Below are positions 1 to 7,594 of a stretch of 10,161 nucleotides of DNA, piece by piece. The DNA is from Gammaproteobacteria bacterium UBA7803 (GTDB lineage Bacteria > Pseudomonadota > Gammaproteobacteria > Pseudomonadales > Azotimanducaceae). Location: the NCBI GenBank assembly GCA_002480525.1, contig DLCH01000025.1:712-10872 (forward strand), read 5' to 3'. Every line of letters begins with the position of its first letter. Position 1 is the first letter of the stretch. Under the pieces are notes generated by a model, which saw only the letters and a program-made list of their open reading frames with translations, was not told the DNA's origin and ran no database searches. The translations under genes were made by a program, and so were the position numbers.

Positions 1-1
1 G

Positions 2-163
2 GCGGCCCGGGCCGCGGGCGCGCGACGGGTCGTGCTGGAATGCCGCGACGAGCCCGGCCTGGTCGGCTTCTACGAGGCCCGCGGCTTCCGGGCGGCGGCG
101 ACCCTGCCGGACTACTACGCCCAGGGCGAGCACGCCCTGCGGATGGCCCTGCCGCTCGCCTGA
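2..163 (+). CDS. GNAT-family N-acetyltransferase, C-terminal fragment
   Basis: This is the 3' end of a gene that begins before the window; 53 codons remain, ending in TGA. The translated tail runs from an Ala/Arg-rich helix through the strand VVLECRDE, then GFYEARGF, PDYYAQGEHALRM and a final LPLA. This order (helix after the acetyl-CoA loop, a V-L-E strand, the F/LYE-x-x-GF motif, then a YY...G..A..M strand) is the standard C-terminal half of GNAT acetyltransferases and looks most like RimI-type proteins. The acetyl-CoA-binding R/Q-x-x-G-x-G/A segment itself would lie just upstream and is not visible, so substrate and subfamily cannot be assigned. A probable terminator follows the stop immediately, separating it from the amidase gene. 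Confidence 0.8.
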   Translation, partial: AARAAGARRVVLECRDEPGLVGFYEARGFRAAATLPDYYAQGEHALRMALPLA

Positions 164-165
164 GT

Positions 166-191
166 CCGCCGCGCCGGCGCGGCGGTTTGCT
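166..191 (+). terminator. Probable intrinsic terminator after the GNAT gene
   Basis: Two bases after the acetyltransferase stop codon lies a perfect 20-base palindrome (166-185, two 10-base arms of only G and C), followed directly by TTTGCT. As RNA it folds into a 7-8 bp all-GC stem with a small loop and a short U-rich tail, which fits a rho-independent terminator, although the T run is only three bases. It would stop transcription of the GNAT gene before the amidase-aminotransferase pair. Confidence 0.6.
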
Positions 192-307
192 ATCTCGAAC
201 GGCTCCCGGTAGCTTCCGATCAACGTCACGCGCGGCCCACCGGCGTGGCGCGCCGGCGGGGGAGCGGCCGACACGAACACGGGTGCGGGGGGAGCCGGCA
301 ACGACGA

Positions 308-313
308 AGGAGG
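308..313 (+). promoter_or_regulatory. Ribosome binding site of the amidase
   Basis: AGGAGG lies 11 nt before the ATG at 325. The spacing is slightly long, but this is the only strong Shine-Dalgarno sequence in the 5' region and it fixes the start. The frame is open back to an ATG at 40, but that extension is Arg/Pro-rich, overlaps the GNAT gene and has no amidase similarity. An ATG at 314 is out of frame. Between the terminator and this site only a poor sigma-70-like pair (TTGCTA at 187-192, 17 nt, TAGCTT at 210-215) was seen, too weak to call. Confidence 0.6.
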
Positions 314-324
314 ATGGACACGGC

Positions 325-1737
325 ATGTCGCGCGAACTGCTGACGCTCACGGCGCTGGAGATGGTCGAGAAGTTCGAGTCCCGGGAGCTGTCTCCGGTGG
401 AGGTCGCCCGCGCGATGCTCGATCAGGCGGGACGGCTGCAGACGACGGTCAACGCGTTCTGCCTGATCGACGAGCAGACCACGCTGGAGCATGCGCGGGC
501 CTCGGAGAACCGCTACGCCGACGGCAACCCGAAGGGCCTGGTCGACGGCGTGCCGGTGGGCGTCAAGGACGTGTACTACACCCCGATGTGGCCGACCCTG
601 CGCGGTTCCCGCGTGGTCGACCCCAAGCCGAGCATGGGCAAGGACTCGCCGGCGACCCGATCCCTCGAGCGGCACGGCTACGTGCCCCTCGGCAAGACCA
701 CCACGCCCGAGTTCGGCTGGAAAGGCGTGACCGACAGCCCGCTGTGCGGCGTTACCCGCAATCCCTGGAATCCGGATCGGACGCCGGGCGGCTCGAGCGG
801 CGGCAGCGGCGCCGCGGTGGCGCTCGGCATGGGTCCCCTCGCGCTGGGCACGGACGCGGGCGGCTCGATCCGCATTCCGGCCGGCTTCTGCGGGGTGGTC
901 GGCTTCAAGCCCACGTTCGGCGAGGTGCCGCACTGGCCGGCCAGCCCGTTCGGCAATCTGGCCCACGGCGGTCCGATGGCCTGGACCGTGTCCGACTGCG
1001 CGCTGATGATGAACGTGCTCACCGAACCGGATGCCCGGGATTCCCAGGCGGCGCCCCGCCGCGGGGTCGATTACCTGCAGGCCATCGAAGGCGGCGTGGC
1101 GGGGCTCAAGGTGGCCTTCAGCCCCACGCTCGGTTACGTCGACGTCGACCGCGAGGTCGCGGCGGCCGTGGCCGCCGCGGCGCGCACGCTGGAGGACCTC
1201 GGTGCCCACGTGGTCGAGACGGACCCGGGATTCGCCGAGCCGCTGGCCGCGTTCGGCCACCTGTTCTACGGCGGTGCCGCGAACGCGATGCGGTCGATCG
1301 GGCCGAAGAAGCGGTCGCTGATGGATCCCCAGCTCGTCAGCGTGGCGGAGAAGGCGGCCCGGCGTTCCATGCTGGACTATCTGGAGGCGGGCAACGAGCG
1401 CCTGGCGCTGAGCGAACGCATGGCGCTGTTCCACCAGCGCTACGACCTGCTGGTCACGCCGACGTTGCCGATCACGGCCTTCGCGGCGGGCCGGGAGGTG
1501 CCCGCGGACTGGCACAGCACCCGCTGGCCCACCTGGACCCCGTTCAGCTACCCCTTCAACATGTCGGGCCAGCCCGCGCTGTCGGTGCCCTGCGGCTTCG
1601 ATAGCGCCGGCCTGCCCATCGGGCTGCAGATCGTCGGCGGGCGTTTTCGCGACGAACTGGTCCTGCGCGCCGGCCATGCCTACCAGCAGGCCGCGCCGCT
1701 GACCGATCGCCGTCCGGCGCTGTTCGACCGGGACTGA
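325..1737 (+). CDS. Amidase (amidase signature family)
   Basis: A 470-residue amidohydrolase of usual family length, probably cytoplasmic (no signal peptide or membrane segment). The Ser-cisSer-Lys triad is complete. Lys81 sits in GVPVGVKDVYYT. The Gly/Ser-rich loop GGSSGGSGAA supplies cis-Ser157 (Ser158 adjacent). The nucleophile is Ser181 in GTDAGGSIRIPAGFCG, and the 24-residue Ser157-Ser181 spacing matches that of fatty acid amide hydrolase (217/241, from memory). The family hydrolyses C-N amide bonds to acid and ammonia or amine. Relatives include GatA, aryl/acyl amidases and cyclic-amide hydrolases. GatA is unlikely because no gatB or gatC is adjacent and the next gene is an aminotransferase. 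The aminotransferase follows after 11 nt, so the two are probably one operon. The substrate cannot be read from the sequence. Confidence 0.93.
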   Translation: MSRELLTLTALEMVEKFESRELSPVEVARAMLDQAGRLQTTVNAFCLIDEQTTLEHARASENRYADGNPKGLVDGVPVGVKDVYYTPMWPTLRGSRVVDPKPSMGKDSPATRSLERHGYVPLGKTTTPEFGWKGVTDSPLCGVTRNPWNPDRTPGGSSGGSGAAVALGMGPLALGTDAGGSIRIPAGFCGVVGFKPTFGEVPHWPASPFGNLAHGGPMAWTVSDCALMMNVLTEPDARDSQAAPRRGVDYLQAIEGGVAGLKVAFSPTLGYVDVDREVAAAVAAAARTLEDLGAHVVETDPGFAEPLAAFGHLFYGGAANAMRSIGPKKRSLMDPQLVSVAEKAARRSMLDYLEAGNERLALSERMALFHQRYDLLVTPTLPITAFAAGREVPADWHSTRWPTWTPFSYPFNMSGQPALSVPCGFDSAGLPIGLQIVGGRFRDELVLRAGHAYQQAAPLTDRRPALFDRD

Positions 1738-1743
1738 AGGAGG
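1737..1743 (+). promoter_or_regulatory. Ribosome binding site of the aminotransferase, overlapping the amidase stop
   Basis: AAGGAGG begins on the last base of the amidase TGA and ends 5 nt before the ATG at 1749. This is a near-ideal SD and spacing. The overlap with the upstream stop codon leaves no room for a promoter and supports co-transcription with the amidase. Confidence 0.8.
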
Positions 1744-1748
1744 CACCC

Positions 1749-2954
1749 ATGGCAGTGAGCAATCTCGACATCGACTTCTACGAGTCCGAGGACCCGATCT
1801 GGAACCCTGCGCTCATGGCCATGCCGGTGCCGGGGATCCGCAAGATGGTGAACCTCGCGGCGACCATGGACGACGTCATCCACCTGTCGATCGGTCAGCC
1901 GGACATGCCCGCGCCGGACCATGTGGTCAACGCCACGGTGGACGCGCTCCAGGCGGGTCAGACCGGCTACACCATGGACGCCGGCCTGCCGGAGCTGCTC
2001 GAAGCCCTGGCCGAGTACTACAGCAAGCGCTATCAGCGTCCGCTGCAGCCGGAGAACGTGATCGTCACCACCGGCGCCACCGAAGCCGTCTACCTCGCGC
2101 TCACCGCCACCTCGGCGCCCGGCCGCGAGTTCATCGTGCCGGACCCGTCGTTCATGCTGTACGCCCCGCTGATCCGCATGAACGGCGGCACCGTGAAACC
2201 GATTCCGCTGCGCCCCGAGAACGGCTATCAGCTCGATCCCCAGGAAGTCATCGACGCGATGGACTTCAACACCTTCGGCATCGTGCTGAACTCGCCCAGC
2301 AACCCGACCGGCACCCTGTATCCCAGGGAGACCATCGAAGCCATCGTCGAGGAGGCGGCCTACCGCGGCATCGCGGTGATCAGCGACGAGGTCTACGACC
2401 ACCTGGTCTACGACAACCAGGAGTACCCCAGCGTGCTGTCGTGCTGCAGCGACCTCGACCACGTCATGGTGATCTCCAGCTTCTCGAAGACTTTCAGCAT
2501 GGCGGGCATGCGGGTCGGCTGGCTGATCTCCAGCCAGGGCCACATCAAGAAGCTGCGCCGCTACCACATGTTCACCACCACGGTGGCCAACACGCCCTGC
2601 CAGTGGGCGGGCGTGGCGGCGCTGCGCGGGGGACGCGGGTTCATCGACGACATGCTCGCCGAGTACACCCGGCGGCGGAACCGGCTGGTGGAGCTGGTCG
2701 AGAGCGCGCCCCATCTCACCGGCTACATGCCGGAGGGGGCGTTCTACATGTTTCCGTCCCTGCCGGAAGGCGTGAACGGCTCCAACGTGGCGCTGCGCAT
2801 GCTGCGCGAGATCGGCGTGTGCACCATCGCCGGCGACACCTTCGGCGACGCCATGACCAACGCGCTGCGGATCAGCTACTCCACCTCCATCGATCAGATC
2901 GAGCAGGCGTTCGAGCGGATGATTCCCTGGCTGGCGCGCCAGGATTTCGGCTGA
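1749..2954 (+). CDS. Pyridoxal-phosphate-dependent aminotransferase, class I (AspB-like)
   Basis: A 401-residue fold-type I aminotransferase, complete and of normal length. Visible landmarks in order: SIGQPDMP (47-54) in the substrate/domain-closure segment, TTGATEA (107-113) for the PLP phosphate, SPSNPTG (182-188, Asn185), ISDEVYDHL (211-219, Asp213 and Tyr216 contacting the cofactor), the Schiff-base lysine Lys247 in SSFSKTFSMAGMRVGW with Arg255, and the carboxylate-binding Arg374 in NALRISY. These assign it to the AspAT/AlaAT-like subgroup that moves an amino group from an amino acid to 2-oxoglutarate or pyruvate in the cytoplasm. Family assignment is secure but the amino donor is not predictable. 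It follows the amidase in an apparent operon, so it may act on the amidase product. It converges with the DUF502 gene 4 nt away, with no terminator between them. Confidence 0.95.
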   Translation: MAVSNLDIDFYESEDPIWNPALMAMPVPGIRKMVNLAATMDDVIHLSIGQPDMPAPDHVVNATVDALQAGQTGYTMDAGLPELLEALAEYYSKRYQRPLQPENVIVTTGATEAVYLALTATSAPGREFIVPDPSFMLYAPLIRMNGGTVKPIPLRPENGYQLDPQEVIDAMDFNTFGIVLNSPSNPTGTLYPRETIEAIVEEAAYRGIAVISDEVYDHLVYDNQEYPSVLSCCSDLDHVMVISSFSKTFSMAGMRVGWLISSQGHIKKLRRYHMFTTTVANTPCQWAGVAALRGGRGFIDDMLAEYTRRRNRLVELVESAPHLTGYMPEGAFYMFPSLPEGVNGSNVALRMLREIGVCTIAGDTFGDAMTNALRISYSTSIDQIEQAFERMIPWLARQDFG

Positions 2955-2958
2955 GGGA

Positions 2959-3516
2959 TCAGCGCGAGCGCACGCCGGCGGTGAGTACCAGGCGCATGGC
3001 GTCCTCCACGGAGATGTCGAGCGGCTCCAGCCGGTCCGGCGACAGCAGCACCATGAAACCGCCGATCTGATAGCTCATGGGCAGGTACACCGAAACGCGC
3101 TCGCTGCCGTCCTCCAGCTCGAAGCGCGGATTGGTGACGAAGCCGATCAGCCGGCAGTCGTCCTGCAGGGTCACCAGCACCACCCGGGACAGGTCGTCGG
3201 TGGAGCGGTGGCCGACGTAGTCGAGGAAGTCCTGCAGCGCGCTGTACAGGCTCTTCACCACGGGGATGCGGTTGAGCAGGCCGGTGCCCAGACCGATCAG
3301 GCGCTCGAACAGGAAGAAGTGCATCAGGGCGCCGAACACGGCGATCAGCACCACGGCCAGCAGCAGTCCTGAGCCGGGAAAATACAGCTCCGCGGGCACC
3401 AGACGCCGCAGCAGACGCTCGACGCTCACCACCACCCAGTACAGGGCGTAGACCGTGACGAGCAGCGGCAGCAGGGTCGCCGCGCCCTTCCAGAAGATCG
3501 CGCTCAGGCTTTGCAT
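2959..3516 (-). CDS. DUF502 family integral membrane protein
   Basis: A 185-residue protein with two hydrophobic segments (about 10-31 and 50-69) and a soluble C-terminal domain. Typical DUF502 landmarks are present: GAATLLPLLVT in the first membrane helix, PGSGL (47-51) before the second, IPVVKSLYSALQDF (84-97), VVLVTLQDD then GFVT (125-128), and a LPMSYQIGGFM segment at the place of the family's V-P-T-x-P-N-P-T-S-G motif, here clearly diverged. The molecular function of DUF502 is not established. It lies 12 nt downstream of the MscS-type channel on the same strand, so the two probably share a transcript and may both serve the envelope. The start ATG has no convincing SD, so translation may depend on ribosomes finishing the channel gene. 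Confidence 0.85.
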   Translation of the reverse strand: MQSLSAIFWKGAATLLPLLVTVYALYWVVVSVERLLRRLVPAELYFPGSGLLLAVVLIAVFGALMHFFLFERLIGLGTGLLNRIPVVKSLYSALQDFLDYVGHRSTDDLSRVVLVTLQDDCRLIGFVTNPRFELEDGSERVSVYLPMSYQIGGFMVLLSPDRLEPLDISVEDAMRLVLTAGVRSR

Positions 3517-3528
3517 GACCGGATGATA

Positions 3529-4983
3529 TCAGTCGCCGGCGGGCGCATCGCCGTCTTCGGCGGCATCGCTCCTGCCCGTGGCGCCTCCGGCGCCGGCGGT
3601 GGCGAGCCGCAGCGGCGGCGCGTCGCCGGACTTGTCGACGCCGAAGCGTATCACCCGGTGAGGGTAGGGGATCTCGATGCCGTCCTCGTCGAAGCGGGCC
3701 TTGATGCGCCGCCGGAACTCGCGGCCGACGTGCCAGCGCTCCAGGGGCAGCGTCTTCAGGCGGATGCGCACGTCCACGCCGGCTTCGCCGAGGGCGTTCA
3801 CCCCCATGACCTCCAGATCCTCCAGGATCACCGGGCCGAAGTCCTGGTCGTCGCGCAGGTCCTGGGCGACGGCGATCAGCGCGTCGATCACCTGGTCGAC
3901 GTTCTCGCGGTAGGCGACCCGGACGTCCAGCAGCACGTAGGCGAAGTCCTTGGTCAGGTTGCTGATGGTGGCGATCTCGCTGTACGGCACGAGGTGCACG
4001 GTGCCGTCCAGGTCGCGCAGCCGCAGCATGCGGATGCCCATGGCCTCCACCTCGCCGATGCGCCCGCCCACGTCGATAACGTCGCCCACCGAGGCGGCAT
4101 CCTCCAGCAGCAGGGTGACGCCGATCAGCAGGTCCTTGATGAGCGACTGGGCGCCGAAACCCACGGCCAGACCGATGATGCCGGCGCCGGCCAGCAGCGG
4201 GCCGATGTTGAGCCCGAGCTGGGCGAGAATCAGCAGCAGCGCGAGCACGCCGATGGTGATCCGCACGGTGCCCTGGAGCAGGGGCGTGACCGTGAGCAGC
4301 CGGGAGCGTTTGCGGGCGTTGTCGAGGCGCCGGGACTGGGCCCGCAGGGTGCCCTCGATGATCGAGTCCGACAGGCTCCACAGCATCAGCGCGGCGATGC
4401 CGATGATCAGCACCGCGACCGCCGATCGCACCCAGTCCAGGGCGGTGACGGCCGCCAGCCAGTCGACCAGGCTCGCCCCCCAGATCTGCAGCAGCATCGC
4501 GCCGGCGAGCAGCAGCAGCGTGATCTTCACCAGCCGCTGGCCGAGCAGAAATCCACGGTGGTGCGCGCCCGGATGTGCGCCGTCGTCGAAGCGGGACTCC
4601 AGGCGCCGCAGGCCCCGGCGGGCGATCCAGTAGACGATGGCGACGAGCATCAGCGCGGCGACGGACCACAGCGCCTGCTGGGCCACCCACAGCGCGTCCA
4701 CGGCCAGCAGGTCGTTCCAGGTCTGCTCGAGCTGTCCCAGGGCCCGGCCGAGCAGCTCGTTAAGATTCAGATTCTGGAGCGTCTGGGCGTCGCCGCCGGC
4801 CTCCGCCCTGGCCGCCTGCAGCGCTTCGAGCTCGCGGATCAGGGTTTCCCGCCGCTCCGGGTCCTTGAGGTCCTCGATCAGAGCGTCGATCGCTTCAGGA
4901 GAGGCGGTCGGCTGCGCGGACGTCGCAGCGGATTCGGCGGTGGGAATGGCCGGAGCGGCGGCGCTGACCTGAATGGGAAACAT
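3529..4983 (-). CDS. Mechanosensitive ion channel, MscS family (YbiO-like)
   Basis: A 484-residue inner-membrane channel. Residues 1-100 are soluble: an Ala/Pro/Ser-rich stretch, then an acidic, probably helical segment (about 29-62). Hydrophobic helices lie at about 103-122, 148-168, 187-207 and 239-258. The pore helix and start of the MscS beta domain follow: LLAGAGIIGLAVGFGAQSLIKDLLIGV (263-289) with the Gly/Ala packing pattern and Gln279, then LLLEDAASVGDVIDVGG (291-307) and VPYSEIATISNLTKD (332-346). The alpha/beta domain ends near PYPHRVIRFG (439-448), followed by a low-complexity Gly/Ala/Asp tail (about 452-484). Such channels open under membrane tension and release solutes on hypo-osmotic shock. 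The layout resembles YbiO and related channels with an extra N-terminal region. Oddly, no signal peptide precedes that region and no in-frame start exists upstream. No good SD is seen. DUF502 follows after 12 nt. Confidence 0.92.
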   Translation of the reverse strand: MFPIQVSAAAPAIPTAESAATSAQPTASPEAIDALIEDLKDPERRETLIRELEALQAARAEAGGDAQTLQNLNLNELLGRALGQLEQTWNDLLAVDALWVAQQALWSVAALMLVAIVYWIARRGLRRLESRFDDGAHPGAHHRGFLLGQRLVKITLLLLAGAMLLQIWGASLVDWLAAVTALDWVRSAVAVLIIGIAALMLWSLSDSIIEGTLRAQSRRLDNARKRSRLLTVTPLLQGTVRITIGVLALLLILAQLGLNIGPLLAGAGIIGLAVGFGAQSLIKDLLIGVTLLLEDAASVGDVIDVGGRIGEVEAMGIRMLRLRDLDGTVHLVPYSEIATISNLTKDFAYVLLDVRVAYRENVDQVIDALIAVAQDLRDDQDFGPVILEDLEVMGVNALGEAGVDVRIRLKTLPLERWHVGREFRRRIKARFDEDGIEIPYPHRVIRFGVDKSGDAPPLRLATAGAGGATGRSDAAEDGDAPAGD

Positions 4984-5019
4984 GACGGTGTGCTGGCGGC
5001 TCCTGGTCGGCGGCTCGGT

Positions 5020-5047
5020 GGCAGGCGCCGCCGGCGGGCGGCTTGCC
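5020..5047 (-). terminator. Possible hairpin between the PRC-barrel and channel genes
   Basis: GCCGCC (5027-5032) pairs with GGCGGC (5037-5042) around a 4-nt loop. Outside a small asymmetric bulge, GGCA (5020-5023) pairs with TGCC (5044-5047). It lies in the 131-nt gap between the PRC-barrel stop and the channel start, so it could terminate or attenuate PRC-barrel transcription. No U tract follows on the - strand, and GC-rich DNA forms such stems by chance. Confidence 0.25.
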
Positions 5048-5114
5048 GTGCCGTGCCATTGTCCGTGCTGGCGTCGCGAAACGCCAACATCTGCCTCGAG
5101 GCCGGGTCACTCCA

Positions 5115-5399
5115 CTAGTCCGGGCCGGTCTGCGGTTCGACGGGCGCGCTGACGACGAGCTTCGGTTCGACGAGGCGCAGCACGAAGCGGTCGCGCTGGA
5201 GCCGGACCGCCTCCCAGGGGAAGCGGTAGCGCTGCCCGGTCACGCCGGCGACCAGCACGTAACGGATACGGCCGGAGTCCAGGTCGATGACCAGCTCGTC
5301 GATGGTGCCGAGCCGGTTGCCCGCCCGGCTGTACAGGCCGGCGTCGATCACCCGGCTGATCGGGGCATTGCGTTTTTCCACACCTCGCGGGCTGTGCAT
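5115..5399 (-). CDS. Small single-domain PRC-barrel protein
   Basis: A 94-residue protein that is essentially one PRC-barrel domain. The match runs from about residue 13: ISRVIDAGLYSRAGNRLGTIDELVIDLDSGRIRYVLV, then a hydrophobic/aromatic strand set (RYRFPWEAVRLQRDRFVLRL) and a Val/Pro-rich tail. The pattern V-x-(S/N)-x-x-G-x-x-(L/I)-G-x-(I/V)-x-(D/E)-(L/F)-V-(I/L)-D is the family hallmark, first known from the photosynthetic reaction centre H subunit and RimM. Stand-alone copies are common and their role is mostly unknown. The start at 5399 is chosen because GGGAG lies 4 nt upstream. A longer open frame to 5579 adds only 60 Arg/Pro-rich residues with no domain. It is transcribed divergently from dodecin and upstream of the channel gene, from which a 131-nt gap separates it. 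Confidence 0.8.
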   Translation of the reverse strand: MHSPRGVEKRNAPISRVIDAGLYSRAGNRLGTIDELVIDLDSGRIRYVLVAGVTGQRYRFPWEAVRLQRDRFVLRLVEPKLVVSAPVEPQTGPD

Positions 5400-5695
5400 G
5401 TCGCTCCCGGCTGGTCTTCGGCCGCTGCGCGGCGTCGGTCTGTCTGGCGTTGCCGGTTCCCGGCCATGCAGTGGTTGTGCCAGAGCGTTGGACGGCCGCG
5501 CCGGCCCTGGTCCCGCGCCGTGCGCCGATCGCGGCGCCGGCAGCCGTCGCGGTGGCCGTGGATCCTGCAATTCCGACAACCGCGCTGTAATCGGTACAGG
5601 GCGGTGGGTTCGTGAGCGTCGCGCGGCCCGCTTTCACGCGCTCTGCACGAATCTTGCCTCACGGTGGAGACACGCTGAACGTCGGGAGGCATCCC
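5400..5695. other. Divergent intergenic region between PRC-barrel and dodecin genes
   Basis: This 296-nt stretch separates two divergent genes and must hold their promoters. Open frames across it on both strands are Arg/Pro/Gly-rich and look like shadows. The clear signals are the SD of the PRC-barrel gene at 5404-5408 (- strand), the SD of dodecin at 5684-5689 (+ strand), and a short dyad overlapping a -10-like hexamer at 5585-5599. No terminator, tRNA or longer repeat was seen. Confidence 0.6.
5585..5599. promoter_or_regulatory. Dyad CTGTA-N5-TACAG overlapping a -10-like hexamer
   Basis: CTGTA and TACAG form a perfect 5-bp inverted repeat around 5 bases. TGTAAT (5586-5591, five of six matches to the sigma-70 -10 consensus) overlaps its left arm and would give a dodecin leader of about 100 nt. 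The best -35 candidates upstream are poor. A regulator site is possible, but the arms are short and the protein unknown. Confidence 0.25.
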
Positions 5696-5895
5696 ATGGA
5701 CAACGTCTACAAGACCACCGAGATCGTCGGCTCGTCCACCGACGGCGTCGAGGCGGCGGTGCGCGGCGCCATCGACAAGGCCGGCCGGTCGCTGCGGCAC
5801 ATGCGCTGGTTCGAGGTGACCGAGATTCGCGGTCACATCGAGGACGATGCCGTCGCCCACTGGCAGGTGACCGTTAAAGTCGGTTTCACGATGGA

Positions 5896-5899
<4 letters not shown>
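5696..5899 (+). CDS. Dodecin (flavin-binding protein)
   Basis: A 67-residue protein with the full dodecin pattern: VYKTTEIVGSSTDGVEAAV, AIDKAGRSLRHMRWFEVTEIRG and WQVTVKVGF. Bacterial and archaeal dodecins are 65-75 residues and assemble into hollow dodecamers that bind flavins (FMN, FAD, riboflavin breakdown products), a storage or quenching role in the cytoplasm. Trp38 corresponds to the Trp that stacks on flavin and Gln57 to the Gln that contacts the ring. The ATG at 5696 has GGGAGG 6 nt upstream, while an in-frame ATG at 5612 would only add an unrelated leader. The last four bases overlap the next start as GTGA, so glutamate dehydrogenase is probably translationally coupled to it. It is the first gene of a run leading to EncFtn and encapsulin. 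Confidence 0.93.
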
Positions 5900-7161
<1,262 letters not shown>

Positions 7162-7186
7162 CCGCCGCAGGCCATCCGGCCGGCGG

Positions 7187-7202
7187 CGCGCGGCGACGCG
7201 CG
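7187..7202 (+). other. Small GNRA-capped hairpin between GDH and EncFtn
   Basis: CGCGCG (7187-7192) pairs with CGCGCG (7197-7202) around the loop GCGA, a GNRA-type tetraloop. It lies in the 76-nt gap, 35 nt before the EncFtn start. There is no T tract, so termination is doubtful. RNA processing, stabilisation or attenuation of the downstream pair are possible roles. No sigma-54 -24/-12 motif or Fur-box-like sequence was found in this gap. Confidence 0.35.
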
Positions 7203-7237
7203 GTCATCGCAACGCTGCAACACGAGGATAAGACACC

Positions 7238-7594
7238 GTGACATCCGGATATCACGAACGCCACGAGGCGCTGAGCCCCGAGACCCTGGACCTGCACCGG
7301 GCGCTGTCCTCCCTGATGGAGGAACTGGAGGCCGTCGACTGGTACCAGCAGCGCGTCGACGCCACCGACGACCCGGCGCTCAAGGAGATCCTGGCGCACA
7401 ACCGGGACGAGGAGATCGAGCACGCCTGCATGGTGATCGAGTGGCTGCGGCGCAACCATCCGAAGTTCGACGAGCAGCTCCGCCGGTTTCTGTTCAAGGA
7501 CGGACCCATCGGCCACGAGCACGGTGAGGGCGACGAAGGTGGCGACGGTTCGCTCGGCGTGGGCAAACTCAAACCGGGAGAAGACGGATCATGA
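7238..7594 (+). CDS. Encapsulated ferritin-like protein (EncFtn), encapsulin cargo
   Basis: A 118-residue two-helix ferritin-like protein. It has the EncFtn signature LSPETLDLHRALSSLMEELEAVDWYQQRVD followed by AHNRDEEIEHACMVIEWLRRNHPKFDEQLRRFLF. Compared with Rhodospirillum rubrum EncFtn, the ferroxidase residues are Glu29, Glu59 and His62, with Trp35 and Tyr36 nearby (equivalent to 32, 62, 65, 38 and 39 from memory). EncFtn forms decamers with the iron site at a dimer interface, oxidises Fe(II) and needs the encapsulin shell to store mineral. A Gly/Glu/Asp-rich linker (about 93-103) leads to the targeting peptide GSLGVGKLK (104-112). The start is GTG with GAGG 10 nt upstream. The stop overlaps the encapsulin ATG as ATGA, placing cargo and shell in one coupled unit. 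Confidence 0.95.
   Translation: MTSGYHERHEALSPETLDLHRALSSLMEELEAVDWYQQRVDATDDPALKEILAHNRDEEIEHACMVIEWLRRNHPKFDEQLRRFLFKDGPIGHEHGEGDEGGDGSLGVGKLKPGEDGS
7547..7573 (+). other. Encapsulin-targeting (cargo-loading) peptide of EncFtn
   Basis: These codons give GSLGVGKLK, close to the usual S-L-x-(I/V)-G-x-L-(K/R) cargo-loading signature that binds the inner face of family 1 encapsulins. It follows a flexible Gly/Glu-rich linker. Unlike many cargos it is not at the extreme C-terminus, because six more residues (PGEDGS) follow. Confidence 0.85.

Noticed and set aside
226..1746. Open frame of 506 codons on the - strand opposite the amidase
   Set aside because: Arg/His/Gly-rich translation without recognisable motifs, lying opposite a gene with a complete catalytic triad; a GC-rich shadow frame.
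2894..4690. Open frame of 598 codons on the - strand, out of frame with the channel and DUF502
   Set aside because: Arg/Pro/Ala-rich; overlaps two well-supported - strand genes in another frame.
3511..5118. Open frame of 535 codons on the + strand opposite the channel gene
   Set aside because: Gln/His/Asp/Val-rich composition typical of an antisense shadow; the - strand frame has clear MscS motifs.
5585..5599. LexA (SOS) box
   Set aside because: CTG and CAG are separated by 9 bases, while the gammaproteobacterial LexA box needs 10; no SOS gene adjacent.
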